Assembly (NCBI RefSeq): GCF_002111585.1
Contig: NZ_LUTP01000025.1
Location: 1 to 57,462 of the forward strand
DNA length: 57,462 nucleotides
Reading direction: 5' to 3'
Source of the DNA: Lonsdalea iberica
Lineage (GTDB): Bacteria; Pseudomonadota; Gammaproteobacteria; Enterobacterales; Enterobacteriaceae
The stretch's first letter is position 1. Each line of letters starts with the position of its first letter. Shown in pieces: positions 1-9,091 of the stretch. Under the pieces are notes generated by a model. It saw only the letters and a list, made by a program, of their open reading frames with translations. It ran no database searches and was not told where the DNA came from. A program made the translations under genes and the position numbers.

Positions 1-1454
1 CTTGAACAGTGGGCCGCCGCGCCGCAGGCCGCGCGCCTGCCGTTGCTGGAGGCGCTGCGCCGCGAATCCGTGGTCATCGACCAGAACAAACAGCCTTTCA
101 GCAGACAGGACGACGTCTTCACGCCGCTCGACAGCGCGCGGCAACCGAGCGGCGATACCAAAAAGTTGTTTATGAACAACCGACTGCGCGTATTGGTCGC
201 CAGCTCACTCGCCGCACACCAACTGGTCAGCGATGACCCTACGACCCGCCTGCATGCGGCGCAGCAGCTGCAAAGCACAGGCGCGGCCGCTCTGCTGCCG
301 GTGATCGAACGGCAGCTCGCCGGCGAAACCGACGACCAGGTGCGGGCCTCGCTGGCAATGGCGGCCGCCAATCTCCAGCTCGCCAGCCCCGATGCCGCGG
401 TACGGCTGCAGGCGGTGAAGCAGCTGGGGGAGTCGAGCCATCCCGCCACTCAGGCCCGGCTACAGCGCCTGACGCAGGCCCCCGACGAGCCCGACGCCGC
501 CGTCCGCAACGCCGCCGCGGACAGCCTGCAGCACATCGAACAGCGCCTGATGTGGGGCGAACTGCTCGGTCAGGCATTCACCGGCCTTTCGCTCGGCTCG
601 ATCCTGCTGCTTGCCGCCCTCGGTCTCGCAATCACCTACGGGCTACTCGGGGTGATTAATATGGCGCACGGCGAAATGCTGATGCTGGGGCTTACGCCGC
701 CTGGCTGGTGCAGTCGCTGTTTCAACAGTTCGCGCCACAGTGGCTGGCCTGGTATCCCTTGCTGGCGCTGCCCGCGGCCTTTTTTATCACGGCGGCGATA
801 GGTATGGTGCTGGAACGCGTCGTCATCCGCCATTTGTACGGCCGCCCGCTGGAAACCCTGCTCGCCACCTGGGGCATCAGCCTGATGCTGATCCAACTGG
901 TGCGCGCGCTGTTCGGCGCGCAGAATCTGGAAGTCGCCAATCCCGCCTGGCTCTCGGGCGGTCTTCAGGTGTTGCCGAATCTGGTGCTGCCGTTTAACCG
1001 TATTGCGGTGATCGTGTTCGTGTTCGCGGTGCTGGGCCTCACCTGGCTGCTGCTGAACAAAACCCGTCTCGGGCTCAATGTGCGCGCTGTCACGCAGAAT
1101 CGCGCGATGGCGGATTGCTGCGGCGTCCCTACCGGCCGCATCGATATGCTGGCGTTCGGCCTCGGCTCCGGCATCGCCGGACTCGGCGGCGTGGCGCTGT
1201 CGCAGTTGGGGAACGTCGGTCCGGAGCTCGGGCAGAGTTACATCATTGACTCTTTCCTCGTCGTGGTGCTGGGCGGCGTCGGTCAGTTGGCAGGCACCGT
1301 GGCGGCCGCGTTCGGCCTCGGCATCCTCAACAAAGTATTGGAGCCGCAGATCGGCGCAGTGCTTGGCAAGATTCTGATCCTGGTGCTGATCGTTCTGTTT
1401 ATCCAGAAACGTCCGCAGGGCCTGTTCGCCGTGAAAGGGAGGGTGATTGACTGA
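1..1454 (+). pseudogene. urtB: Urea ABC transporter permease UrtB, 5'-truncated by the window and frameshifted
   Basis: Inner-membrane permease subunit of the high-affinity urea importer UrtABCDE (branched-chain amino acid permease family). The frame is open from base 1, so the start lies left of the window. The first about 180 visible residues are a helical, HEAT-like N-terminal region typical of UrtB. The membrane part begins near base 550 ([20 protein letters not shown], then [14 protein letters not shown]). At 687-690 there are four Gs where the family sequence ([13 protein letters not shown]) needs five. One missing G shifts the frame, and the reading then resumes in another frame from about 690 to the stop at 1452-1454 with normal UrtB sequence. 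About 484 residues are visible across both frames, close to the usual 520 or so. Either a real recent mutation or a homopolymer sequencing error; identity as UrtB is firm. Confidence 0.88.
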
Positions 1455-2530
1455 TGAGCACGCCACTGACATTAACCCTGGCGCGCAAAGCGCCGCGCCT
1501 GACCTTCAGCCTCGGTATCCTGTCAACGCTGGCGCTGCTGGCGCTGCCGTTCTGTGCACTGCTGCCCGCCGACCATCCGCTGGCGATCTCCACCTATACC
1601 CTGACGCTGGTCGGCAAAATCCTGTGCTATGCCGTCGTCGCCGTGGCGCTCGACCTCGTATGGGGCTACGCCGGGCTGCTGTCGCTCGGCCACGGGCTGT
1701 TTTTTGCGCTGGGCGGTTACGCCATGGGCATGTACCTGATGCGTCAGGCCGCGGGAGACGACCTACCGGCGTTTATGTCGTTTCTGTCCTGGAACGAGTT
1801 GCCGTGGTTCTGGGCCGGCACGCAGCATTTCGCCTGGGCGCTGTGCCTGATTATGCTGACGCCCGGTCTGCTGGCGCTGGTGTTCGGCTTCTTCGCCTTC
1901 CGCTCGAAAATCAAAGGCGTCTACTTCTCGATCATGACGCAGGCGCTGACCTACGCCGGGATGTTGCTGTTTTTCCGCAACGAAACCGGCTTCGGCGGTA
2001 ACAACGGGTTTACCGGCTTCACCACCCTGCTCGGCTTTAACGTCAGCGCCACCGGCACGCGCATCGGCCTGTTCGTCGCCACCGTGCTGTTGCTGCTGAC
2101 CAGCCTCGGCATCGGCTTCGCGCTGGCGCGCAGCAAATTCGGCCGGGTGCTGACGGCGGTGCGCGACGCGGAGAACCGGCTGATGTTCGTCGGGTACGAT
2201 CCCCGGGGCTTCAAGCTGTTCGTCTGGACGCTCTCAGCGGTATTGTGCGGGCTGGCGGGCGCGCTGTATGTGCCGCAAGTCGGCATCATCAACCCCAGCG
2301 AGATGTCGCCGACCAACTCTATCGAGGCCGCCATCTGGGTGGCGCTCGGCGGACGCGGCACGCTGATCGGCCCGCTGCTCGGCGCTGGTATCGTCAACGG
2401 CGCAAAAAGTTGGTTCACCATGGCGTTTCCCGAATACTGGCTGTTCTTCCTGGGCCTGATGTTTATCCTAGTCACGCTATTTCTGCCGCGTGGCGTCATT
2501 GGCCTGTTGCGCGGGAGGCGTGATGACTGA
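1454..2530 (+). CDS. urtC: Urea ABC transporter permease UrtC
   Basis: Second membrane permease of the urea importer, pairing with UrtB to form the channel across the inner membrane. 358 residues, the normal family length. Hydrophobic helices run through most of the protein, with the LivM-type signatures YAGLLSLGHGLFFALGGYA near residue 75 and ALGGRGTLIGPLLGA near residue 300. The ATG shares one base with the urtB stop (TGATG), so translation is probably coupled. It ends inside the start region of urtD. Intact, unlike urtB. Confidence 0.93.
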   Translation: MSTPLTLTLARKAPRLTFSLGILSTLALLALPFCALLPADHPLAISTYTLTLVGKILCYAVVAVALDLVWGYAGLLSLGHGLFFALGGYAMGMYLMRQAAGDDLPAFMSFLSWNELPWFWAGTQHFAWALCLIMLTPGLLALVFGFFAFRSKIKGVYFSIMTQALTYAGMLLFFRNETGFGGNNGFTGFTTLLGFNVSATGTRIGLFVATVLLLLTSLGIGFALARSKFGRVLTAVRDAENRLMFVGYDPRGFKLFVWTLSAVLCGLAGALYVPQVGIINPSEMSPTNSIEAAIWVALGGRGTLIGPLLGAGIVNGAKSWFTMAFPEYWLFFLGLMFILVTLFLPRGVIGLLRGRRDD

Positions 2531-3314
2531 ATCCCTGTTTACCCAACCACTTCCGGCAGATCGCTACCGCCATCAACACGATCCGGTCCTGCTACTGGAG
2601 AAGATCAACGTCTCGTTCGACGGCTTCCGCGCGCTGACGGATCTCTCATTGCAGATCGGCGTAGGCGAACTGCGCTGCATCATCGGCCCCAATGGCGCGG
2701 GAAAAACCACGCTGATGGATGTGATCACCGGCAAAACACGGCCGGACACCGGCCAGGCGATCTTCGATCAACACATCGATCTGACCCGACTGTCGCCGGT
2801 GGAGATCGCGCGTTTGGGCATCGGCCGCAAATTTCAGAAACCCACGGTGTTTGAAGCCCTGACGGTGTTCGACAACCTCGACATCGCGCTGAAAAACGAT
2901 AAATCCGTCTGGGCCAGCCTGCGCGCGCGGCTGGACGGCGAACAACGGGACCGTATTGACGAGACGCTGACGCTGTTGCGCCTCGACGCGGCGCGCAGTC
3001 GCAAAGCCGGGTTGCTGTCGCACGGACAAAAGCAGTTTCTCGAGATTGGCATGCTGCTGGTGCAGGAGCCGCATCTGCTGCTGCTCGACGAACCGGCGGC
3101 CGGCATGACGGATGCCGAGACCGAGTACACCGCCGAACTGTTTCGCGGTCTGGCCGGCAAGCACTCGTTGATGGTCGTGGAGCACGATATGGGCTTCGTC
3201 GAAACCATCGCCGACCGCGTCACCGTGCTGCATCAGGGCCAGGTGCTGGCCGAGGGGTCGTTGCGCGAAGTGCAGGCGGACGATCGGGTTATCGACGTTT
3301 ATCTGGGGCGCTGA
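2523..3314 (+). CDS. urtD: Urea ABC transporter ATP-binding protein UrtD
   Basis: One of two cytoplasmic ATPases that power urea import (LivG-like). 263 residues from the ATG at 2523, chosen because GGGAGG lies just upstream and the start overlaps the end of urtC by 8 bases. A longer reading from 2490 lacks support. Visible motifs are Walker A GPNGAGKTT (about residues 55-63), the ABC signature LSHGQKQFLEIG, Walker B LLLLDEPAAGM and the switch histidine in VVEHDMGFV. The next gene, urtE, starts two bases after the stop. Confidence 0.93.
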   Translation: MTESLFTQPLPADRYRHQHDPVLLLEKINVSFDGFRALTDLSLQIGVGELRCIIGPNGAGKTTLMDVITGKTRPDTGQAIFDQHIDLTRLSPVEIARLGIGRKFQKPTVFEALTVFDNLDIALKNDKSVWASLRARLDGEQRDRIDETLTLLRLDAARSRKAGLLSHGQKQFLEIGMLLVQEPHLLLLDEPAAGMTDAETEYTAELFRGLAGKHSLMVVEHDMGFVETIADRVTVLHQGQVLAEGSLREVQADDRVIDVYLGR

Positions 3315-3315
3315 C

Positions 3316-4014
3316 ATGTTACAGGTATCGGAACTGAATCAATATTACGGCGGCAGCCACATCCTGCGCGGCCTGTCGTTCGAGGCCCGGCCCGGCGAAG
3401 TCACCTGTCTGCTGGGGCGCAACGGGGTGGGGAAAACGACGCTGCTTAAATGCCTGATGGGCTTGATCCCAGCTAAATCCGGCGAGATCCGCTGGCAGGA
3501 TCGCGTTATTAACCACCGTAAACCGCATCAGCGGGTCCAGGCCGGCATCGCCTATGTTCCGCAGGGCCGGGAGATCTTTCCACGCCTGACGGTGGAAGAA
3601 AATCTGCTGATGGGTCTGGCGCGTTTTTCCGGCGCGCAGGCCAGATCGGCGCCGGAAGAGATCTACCGGCTATTTCCCGTCCTGGAGGAAATGAAAGCGC
3701 GGCGCGGCGGCGACCTATCCGGCGGCCAGCAGCAGCAGTTGGCGATCGGCCGCGCCCTGGCCTGCCGGCCGCAGTTGCTGATCCTCGATGAACCCACCGA
3801 GGGCATCCAACCTTCCGTGATCAAAGAGATCGGCGCCGTGATCCGACAGTTGTCCCAGCGGGGAGATATGGGGATTTTGTTGGTCGAGCAATTCTACGAC
3901 TTCGCCGCAGCGCTGGCCGACCGTTATCTGGTCATGTCGCGGGGCGAGATTGTCCAACGCGGTCTGGGGCCGGACATGGAGAAAGACGGCGTGCGCCATC
4001 TGGTCGCGATATAG
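3316..4014 (+). CDS. urtE: Urea ABC transporter ATP-binding protein UrtE
   Basis: Second ATPase of the urea importer (LivF-like), 232 residues. Walker A GRNGVGKTT (34-42), Q-loop region VPQGREIFPRLTVEENL, ABC signature LSGGQQQQLAIGRAL and Walker B LLILDEPTEGI are all intact. It starts two bases after urtD without a clear ribosome site, consistent with translational coupling. It is the last gene of the operon. The 237 bases that follow, up to the convergent dehydrogenase gene, show no gene and no clear terminator. Confidence 0.93.
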   Translation: MLQVSELNQYYGGSHILRGLSFEARPGEVTCLLGRNGVGKTTLLKCLMGLIPAKSGEIRWQDRVINHRKPHQRVQAGIAYVPQGREIFPRLTVEENLLMGLARFSGAQARSAPEEIYRLFPVLEEMKARRGGDLSGGQQQQLAIGRALACRPQLLILDEPTEGIQPSVIKEIGAVIRQLSQRGDMGILLVEQFYDFAAALADRYLVMSRGEIVQRGLGPDMEKDGVRHLVAI

Positions 4015-4251
4015 CCGCGGAGGGGCGCTGCTCCGCTTGCAGCAGAGACGTTTCATGCAGCTCATGGGGTCGCCAAGGAACGTAACGCGCACAGAAAAGT
4101 CCCCATCGCAGCAACTGTCCCAGGCAGGTATCAGGAATATCCGCGTCATTAATGGCCACACGGCTCTATTCCCCATTGTGCTGGCCGGAAAAGGCGAAAG
4201 GATCTGCGAAAGAAGACGCTGCCCGGCCCGCGCAAACGGCGCCAGGGCGCG

Positions 4252-5022
4252 TCAATCTGCGTTGTCGGGCGACGCCGGATCCGGCGCGTTGAACGCGAGA
4301 AACCGCGCGTCGTAATCGTCGCTTCGGGGCGCATCGCGCAGGTGTTGGGCGCGGGCGACGACGATCTCCTCCGCCTCCGGCCTGTCTCGCAGCAACGTCA
4401 TCGTCTCACGGATAAACGCGTCCAGCGGCATCGCCCGCGGATCGTGTCCCTGCTCGCCCTGCAAATCGGTCTGCACCCAGGGCGGGATGATCTCGATGAC
4501 CTGCACCGCGCTATCGCGCAGCTGAAAACGCAGCGATTGCGTATAAGAGTGCAGCGCGGCTTTGCTGGCGCAGTAAGTCGGCGTGACCGCCTGGGGCAGA
4601 AATGCTAGTTCGGACGTCACGTTGAGAACCGCCGCACGAGGTTGCTGAAGCAGATGCGGCAACAACGCGGTGGTCAGATAGATCGGCCCCAGCAGATTGG
4701 TAGAGACCGTCTCCCGCACCGTTTGCCAGTCGCGCCCGGTCACCTCTTCCCGCCGCTGAATACCTGCGTTGTTGATCACGCCATTCAATGTCGGGAAACG
4801 CGCCGTCAGCGCCTGAACAAAGGCTTCCACGCCGTCCGGCGAGCGCTGGTCAAGCACGAGATACGCCATGCCCGCATGGGCGAACGCGACCTTGCGCAGA
4901 CGGGACTCGTCACGCCCCGCGATAACGACCTGGTTCCCGGCCCGATGAAACGCTTCCGCCAATCCGCGACCGATCCCCGATCCGCCGCCGGTAATGAGCA
5001 ACGTGTTTCCCGTCATCTGCAT
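4252..5022 (-). CDS. Short-chain dehydrogenase/reductase (SDR family)
   Basis: 256-residue NAD(P)-dependent oxidoreductase of the classical SDR type, of the DltE-like subgroup; the substrate is unknown. Visible parts: cofactor loop TGGGSGIG (11-18), NNAG (84-87), catalytic Ser in NVTSELA (137), and Tyr150/Lys154 in YCASK. A GGAGG ribosome site seven bases upstream supports the ATG at 5022 rather than the one six bases later. It lies 25 bases downstream of the phosphopantetheinyl transferase gene on the same strand, so the two are probably cotranscribed. Whether they share a pathway is not shown. Confidence 0.85.
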   Translation of the reverse strand: MQMTGNTLLITGGGSGIGRGLAEAFHRAGNQVVIAGRDESRLRKVAFAHAGMAYLVLDQRSPDGVEAFVQALTARFPTLNGVINNAGIQRREEVTGRDWQTVRETVSTNLLGPIYLTTALLPHLLQQPRAAVLNVTSELAFLPQAVTPTYCASKAALHSYTQSLRFQLRDSAVQVIEIIPPWVQTDLQGEQGHDPRAMPLDAFIRETMTLLRDRPEAEEIVVARAQHLRDAPRSDDYDARFLAFNAPDPASPDNAD

Positions 5023-5047
5023 GATGCGCCCTCCGCCTCCCGATTCA

Positions 5048-5770
5048 TCATTGGTGGTAGATGAAGGTTGTCACATCATTATCACGCAGTTGATACGTCC
5101 CGCTGAAGCGGCGTCCTCGCAGGAAGTCCGGCGACAGGTCGCACAGCAGTTCCAATGTGAAAGAGTGACTCGCACGATCCAGCTCCAATATTTTGACATC
5201 CAGAAAATCAAAATAGTGTTTTACTTGCGGATACAGTGCCTTATACAAACTTTCTTTGGCGGAAAACGTCAGCGTCAACAACGAGGAAAAGCGACCGGGG
5301 AAAACCTCATGCATCCAGTCGAACTCTTCGTCGTTGATGATGCCCGGCCATAGGCTATTCGCCCGCTCTTCGCTCATGAGCGTCTCTATATCCAATCCGA
5401 CGTAAGAGGCCGTATCCTGACGCATGTGGGCCGCGCAGAGCGCGGAGTCTGCGTTGTGGCTCAATGAGCCGACGATAAAGTCCGGCCACTGCGGCGAACG
5501 ATCCTCGCCGTTTTTCAACGTGTATCGTTCAATCCCCAAGCGTTCAAGCACTTTGCGAGCGAGATAACGTCCGGCCAGATACTCAGCCCGACGCTTAGGC
5601 ACTGAGCGGGCAATTTCTGCTGTGAAAGGAATCCCTGCGCGAAAGAACAAATCATCACGATAAGTCCGCAGGGAGAAATGACAGCGAGCCCCTACCCCAG
5701 GGTAAATAGCTTCGCTGTCAGCCTGGTGGAACGTAACCCACTCTATATCTTCTATAAAAACAGAAAGCAT
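5048..5770 (-). CDS. 4'-phosphopantetheinyl transferase superfamily protein (EntD/Sfp-like)
   Basis: 240 residues. The family moves 4'-phosphopantetheine from coenzyme A onto carrier proteins of fatty-acid, polyketide or nonribosomal-peptide synthases. Visible motifs: RRAEYLAGR (60-68), GSLSHN (101-106), the metal-binding GLDIE (Asp127, Glu129) and FSAKESLYKALYP (169-181, with the Lys/Glu pair), in the usual order. Unusually for an EntD-type enzyme, no synthase or siderophore gene is near; the downstream neighbour is an SDR and the upstream one a nucleoside transporter. Its carrier-protein partner cannot be named from this window. Confidence 0.88.
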   Translation of the reverse strand: MLSVFIEDIEWVTFHQADSEAIYPGVGARCHFSLRTYRDDLFFRAGIPFTAEIARSVPKRRAEYLAGRYLARKVLERLGIERYTLKNGEDRSPQWPDFIVGSLSHNADSALCAAHMRQDTASYVGLDIETLMSEERANSLWPGIINDEEFDWMHEVFPGRFSSLLTLTFSAKESLYKALYPQVKHYFDFLDVKILELDRASHSFTLELLCDLSPDFLRGRRFSGTYQLRDNDVTTFIYHQ

Positions 5771-5860
5771 ATTTGTTAACTCTTCAAGCGGAACCTAGTG
5801 CATATGCCACTAGTTTACAGTACAGAGAAGCAGCAGCGCTACCTCCCTGTAAAACACTAC

Positions 5861-7138
5861 TCACAAAGCCAGAAAGAAACCGGCGATACTGGCGCTCATC
5901 AGATTCGATAACGTTCCCGCCGCAATGGCCTTCATTCCGAAGCGGGCAATGTCCTGACGTCTATTCGGCGCCATGCTGCCCAGACCGCCGATGAGTATGG
6001 CGATAGAGGACAAATTGGCGAAGCCGCACAGAGCAAACGAGACAATCGCTTTAGTGTGTGTAGACAGCACCTGTAAACCGGAGGCCGCGACGACATCGTC
6101 AGGCTTGAGGTAGGAGCTCAAATTCAAATAGGCCACAAATTCATTAACAACCAGCTTCTGTCCAATGAACGATCCGGCAACGGTCGCTTCACTCCATGGC
6201 ACGCCGATCAGGAATGCCACGGGTGCGAAAATCCAGCCCAGAACCAGCTCCAGAGACAACTGAGGGTAATCGAACCAGCCTCCAACTCCGCTGAGGATAC
6301 CGTTAAGTAAAGCAATCAGAGCGATAAAAGCCAGTAACATTGCCCCAACATTTAACGCCAGTTGCAAACCCGACGCCGCACCGCCCGCCGCCGCATCGAT
6401 CACATTGCCCGGCTTTTGTTCTTCGCCGTCGAAATGCTGAACGTTCTCGCGGTCATGCGTCTGTTCCGTTTCCGGAATAATCAACTTGGCAAACAGCAGA
6501 CTCCCAGGCGCGGCCATAAAGGAAGCGGCAATCAGATACTCCAGCGGCACGCCCATCTGCGCATAGCCCGCGAGAACGGAGACGGAGATAGAGGCCAGCC
6601 CGCCGCACATAACGGCGAACAGTTCGGACTGCGTCATGCCCGCGATGTAAGGACGCACCACCAGCGGCGCCTCCGTCATGCCGACAAAGATATTCGCGGT
6701 GGCGGAGAGAGATTCGGTGCGCGAGGTCCGCAACAGCAATTGCAGGCTGCCGCCCAGCAGGCGTACGACCCACTGCATGATGCCGAGGTAATACAGCACC
6801 GCGATCAGGGAAGAGAAGAAAACAATCATCGGCAGTACCCGCAGCGCAAAGACAAAACCGCCGCCGCCGAAGATCTCGAACATTTTATCCGAAGCCAAAC
6901 CGCCGAACATAAATGCGATCCCGTCATTGCCATAGGCGATGACGTTACCTACGCCGGACGTGATACTGGCAAGAACCTGACGCCCCAAGGGAACATATAG
7001 CGCCAATACACCAATGCAGACTTGGATCAAAAAAGCGCAGATGACCGTACGAACGTTAATTGCGCTACGGTTATGAGACAGCATGATTCCGACCAGGATC
7101 AATACAGCCATCCCCACCAGACTCATCAACATTTCCAT
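5861..7138 (-). CDS. Concentrative nucleoside transporter (NupC/CNT family)
   Basis: 425-residue inner-membrane proton or sodium symporter for nucleosides, closest in feel to NupC/NupX/YeiM paralogs of E. coli; which one cannot be decided by eye. Multiple hydrophobic helices. Family signatures include GGGGFVFALRVLPMIVFFSS, NIFVGMTEAPLVVRPY and GFANLSSIAILIGGLG. The ATG at 7138 follows an AAGGGA ribosome site. It is the first gene of a minus-strand run ahead of the PPTase and SDR genes (90-base gap). A hairpin with six base pairs (5795-5813) sits in that gap without a T-run. Confidence 0.9.
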   Translation of the reverse strand: MEMLMSLVGMAVLILVGIMLSHNRSAINVRTVICAFLIQVCIGVLALYVPLGRQVLASITSGVGNVIAYGNDGIAFMFGGLASDKMFEIFGGGGFVFALRVLPMIVFFSSLIAVLYYLGIMQWVVRLLGGSLQLLLRTSRTESLSATANIFVGMTEAPLVVRPYIAGMTQSELFAVMCGGLASISVSVLAGYAQMGVPLEYLIAASFMAAPGSLLFAKLIIPETEQTHDRENVQHFDGEEQKPGNVIDAAAGGAASGLQLALNVGAMLLAFIALIALLNGILSGVGGWFDYPQLSLELVLGWIFAPVAFLIGVPWSEATVAGSFIGQKLVVNEFVAYLNLSSYLKPDDVVAASGLQVLSTHTKAIVSFALCGFANLSSIAILIGGLGSMAPNRRQDIARFGMKAIAAGTLSNLMSASIAGFFLAL

Positions 7139-7528
7139 GGAAAAATCCCTTTAGTAGAGAAAGTAATGAACTAAGAAAGTGTGTGCTACTGCCTCGGCGC
7201 ATCCCATGCCTCAGAAAACTTAACAAGCTAAGAAGCCCGGCGACGAAAAGGCATATCGGCAGCAATCAACGATGCATACAACATTAAATGAATAAAAACG
7301 TCAAATATTCTTAAATATTGTATATTTTGGGATAAAAGTGCATTATTCCTCTTCTTTCTACTCACTATTCATCACGTTACCTATTGTCATAAAACAAAAA
7401 AACCCATCTAACGATGGGAGATAAAGTGATACAGAAGGGAAAAATGAACGAGTCTGGCAGAAATAAAAAGGGACTATTCCGGCATTGTCAAACTGGATGT
7501 TAAATTTTTCAACATTGATAACATCTGA
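7139..7528. other. 390-base intergenic region: promoter side of the nucleoside transporter, terminator of yjjV
   Basis: No gene seen. Both flanking genes are on the minus strand. The left part should hold the transporter promoter. It is AT-rich and contains GTTG-type elements on the minus strand near 7266-7285 (GTTGTATG, CGTTGATT) that loosely recall CytR octamers, without a convincing CRP site. The right part holds the yjjV terminator. Confidence 0.6.
7391..7418 (-). terminator. Rho-independent terminator of yjjV
   Basis: On the minus strand, CCCATC, loop GTTA, GATGGG is followed directly by TTTTTTTGTTTT. It lies about 110 bases after the yjjV stop. Confidence 0.88.
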
Positions 7529-8398
7529 TCAGGATTTACTCACCTCCGCAGGACCCGTGCCTTTATCCGCAAGATCGAACACACGCCATGTATTCGCCAA
7601 TAAGGCCGCCACGATTTGCGCCGGGCTTTCTTCTCGCAGTTCACATAATGACGATAAAACGTTGCGGATACGCTCGGGGCGATTGGGCGCGCCCTGATGC
7701 CCATACACGGGCATATCCGGCGCATCCGTCTCCAGCAAGAGACTGTCCAGCGGCAATTGCGCGATGGCCTTGCGCGTTTTACTGGCGCGCGGATACGTAA
7801 TGGTTCCCCCAACGCCGATATAAAAGCCGAGTCGGACGAACGCCATCGCCTGCTCATAGCTGCCTGAAAAACCGTGTACAACGCCCGTACGCGGCAGGGA
7901 GCATCGCCGCAGTATCGCCGCCAGACGGTCATGTGTACGCCGGGAGTGCAGTATCGCCGGCAGATCGTAACGACGCGCCAGTGCTAACTGTTCGCCGAGA
8001 AAGTGGCACTGGCGATCGAACTGCGGATCGTCCATGTAAAGATCCAACCCCACCTCACCTACCGCCACCAGGTCTTTGCGGTGCGACTGCAACCGGGCAT
8101 CCAGCAACGCCAAATCCTCGTCGTCATGGCGGGCGATGTACAACGGATGCAGTCCCAGCGCTGCGTGCAGACCAGGCCAGCGTTGGGCGAGTTGTAAGAT
8201 GAGATCGAAATGATGGGAATCCACCGCGGGGATGATGATGTCAGTAATGCCCGCGTCCTGAGCACGCCGTACGCTGGCCGCCTCGTCGTCCAGAAACAGC
8301 GGAACGTCAAAATGACAGTGGGTATCTATCAGCGGACCCGGCGCGTGGGAGCGCAGGTCGGTCTGGCTGGCGGTGTGATCGGAACCCGGCATGATCAA
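7529..8398 (-). CDS. yjjV: TatD-family metal-dependent hydrolase YjjV
   Basis: 289 residues; TatD family of metal-dependent nucleases/hydrolases, cytoplasmic, probable DNase. Metal-binding motifs are DTHCHFD near residue 25, GEVGLD near 115, HSRR near 150, VHGFSGS near 172 and ETDAPDMP near 223. The N-terminus is some 20 residues longer than E. coli YjjV; the chosen ATG has an AGAGG site ten bases upstream, and an ATG two codons later is an alternative. E. coli carries yjjU between ytjA and yjjV; here that gene is missing. It ends before a strong terminator. Confidence 0.9.
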   Translation of the reverse strand: MIMPGSDHTASQTDLRSHAPGPLIDTHCHFDVPLFLDDEAASVRRAQDAGITDIIIPAVDSHHFDLILQLAQRWPGLHAALGLHPLYIARHDDEDLALLDARLQSHRKDLVAVGEVGLDLYMDDPQFDRQCHFLGEQLALARRYDLPAILHSRRTHDRLAAILRRCSLPRTGVVHGFSGSYEQAMAFVRLGFYIGVGGTITYPRASKTRKAIAQLPLDSLLLETDAPDMPVYGHQGAPNRPERIRNVLSSLCELREESPAQIVAALLANTWRVFDLADKGTGPAEVSKS

Positions 8399-8590
8399 TT
8401 GACGACCTCTTTGCTGAACAAGAGGGTATGAGGATAGCAGTTACCGAACCTGAACGTCATGCCCCTGCAATAGGGCTAACCGGCAGCAACGCCCATTCAT
8501 TTCCCTCTCGATTCACCGATGCAGGCCGACAAAGGGGACACCGCCCCATCGGAGTATCGAGCATGACAAAGAAACACCGGTCGCCTGACG

Positions 8591-8626
8591 AAAAACCGGC
8601 CCGCGCATCCTAAGGGATGCCGGGCC
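8591..8626 (-). terminator. Rho-independent terminator of the osmY/ytjA side
   Basis: On the minus strand GGCCCGGCATCC pairs with GGATGCGCGGGCC (one bulged base, short loop), followed by GGTTTTTCG. It lies 57 bases after the ytjA stop and before yjjV. Confidence 0.8.
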
Positions 8627-8682
8627 AGCGTTATCAGACGTGATGGAGAACAGACCGAAGCGGCAAACTCATGCCGCTATCC

Positions 8683-8844
8683 TTAGGGTCGCTTACGTCC
8701 CATAAAAAGACTGATCAGGAATAGAATGATACCGATCACGAAGACAATTTTAGCGGCACTCGCTGCTACGCCCGCCAGCCCGCCGAAACCTAGCGCGGCG
8801 GCGATCAGCGCCACAATCAGAAAAATAATACCCCAACGAAACAT
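8683..8844 (-). CDS. ytjA: Small membrane protein YtjA (DUF1328, UPF0391)
   Basis: A 53-residue protein beginning [13 protein letters not shown] and ending [11 protein letters not shown]. Two hydrophobic segments with a glycine-rich turn between them ([10 protein letters not shown]), matching YtjA of enterobacteria in length and sequence. Inner-membrane; function unknown. A GGAG ribosome site lies about six bases before the ATG. It sits after osmY on the same strand as in E. coli and is followed by a strong terminator. Confidence 0.93.
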   Translation of the reverse strand: MFRWGIIFLIVALIAAALGFGGLAGVAASAAKIVFVIGIILFLISLFMGRKRP

Positions 8845-8915
8845 ACGCTCTCCTTCAATATCCGGTGATTAAGGTGGTGTTGTTGCAGCCTGCGTCATGG
8901 TACGCAACGCGTCTA

Positions 8916-8960
8916 TCCGACGGGACAGCGTCATGAGCCCAAAAGCGCTCATTCGTCGGA
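8916..8960 (-). repeat. Nested inverted repeat between osmY and ytjA
   Basis: TCCGACG (8916-8922) pairs with CGTCGGA (8954-8960), and inside it ATGAGC (8933-8938) pairs with GCTCAT (8947-8952). No T-run follows on either strand, so it is not a standard terminator. It may fold in the osmY-ytjA transcript. Confidence 0.5.
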
Positions 8961-9012
8961 TGGCGCCAAAGCCGCCCTGAGCGAAGATACCGTCGGTGAG
9001 TCGTCCTGACAG

Positions 9013-9038
9013 GCGCGGCGGAGAAATTACCGCCGCGC
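9013..9038 (-). repeat. GC-rich hairpin downstream of osmY
   Basis: A perfect nine-base stem, GCGCGGCGG with CCGCCGCGC, and an eight-base loop, about 55 bases after the osmY stop. No T-run. Possible mRNA 3'-end stabiliser or partial transcription barrier between osmY and ytjA. Confidence 0.5.
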
Positions 9039-9091
9039 TGACGTGATCGCGGGTGACCCGTTGAACGGCATAACCCGGAGTCGAAGCTAGA

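Noticed and set aside
636-1472. 278-codon minus-strand frame opposite urtB
   Set aside because: Asp/Gln/His-rich shadow of the urtB coding sequence.
4015-4251. GGAG...CTCC hairpin just after urtE as terminator
   Set aside because: Short five-base stem without T-run on either strand.
7139-7390. CRP/CytR sites in front of the nucleoside transporter
   Set aside because: Only loose GTTG-type elements; no TGTGA-N6-TCACA match, so not listed as a feature.
8428-8613. 61-codon plus frame between yjjV and ytjA
   Set aside because: Ends inside the ytjA-side terminator stem, with no coding signature.
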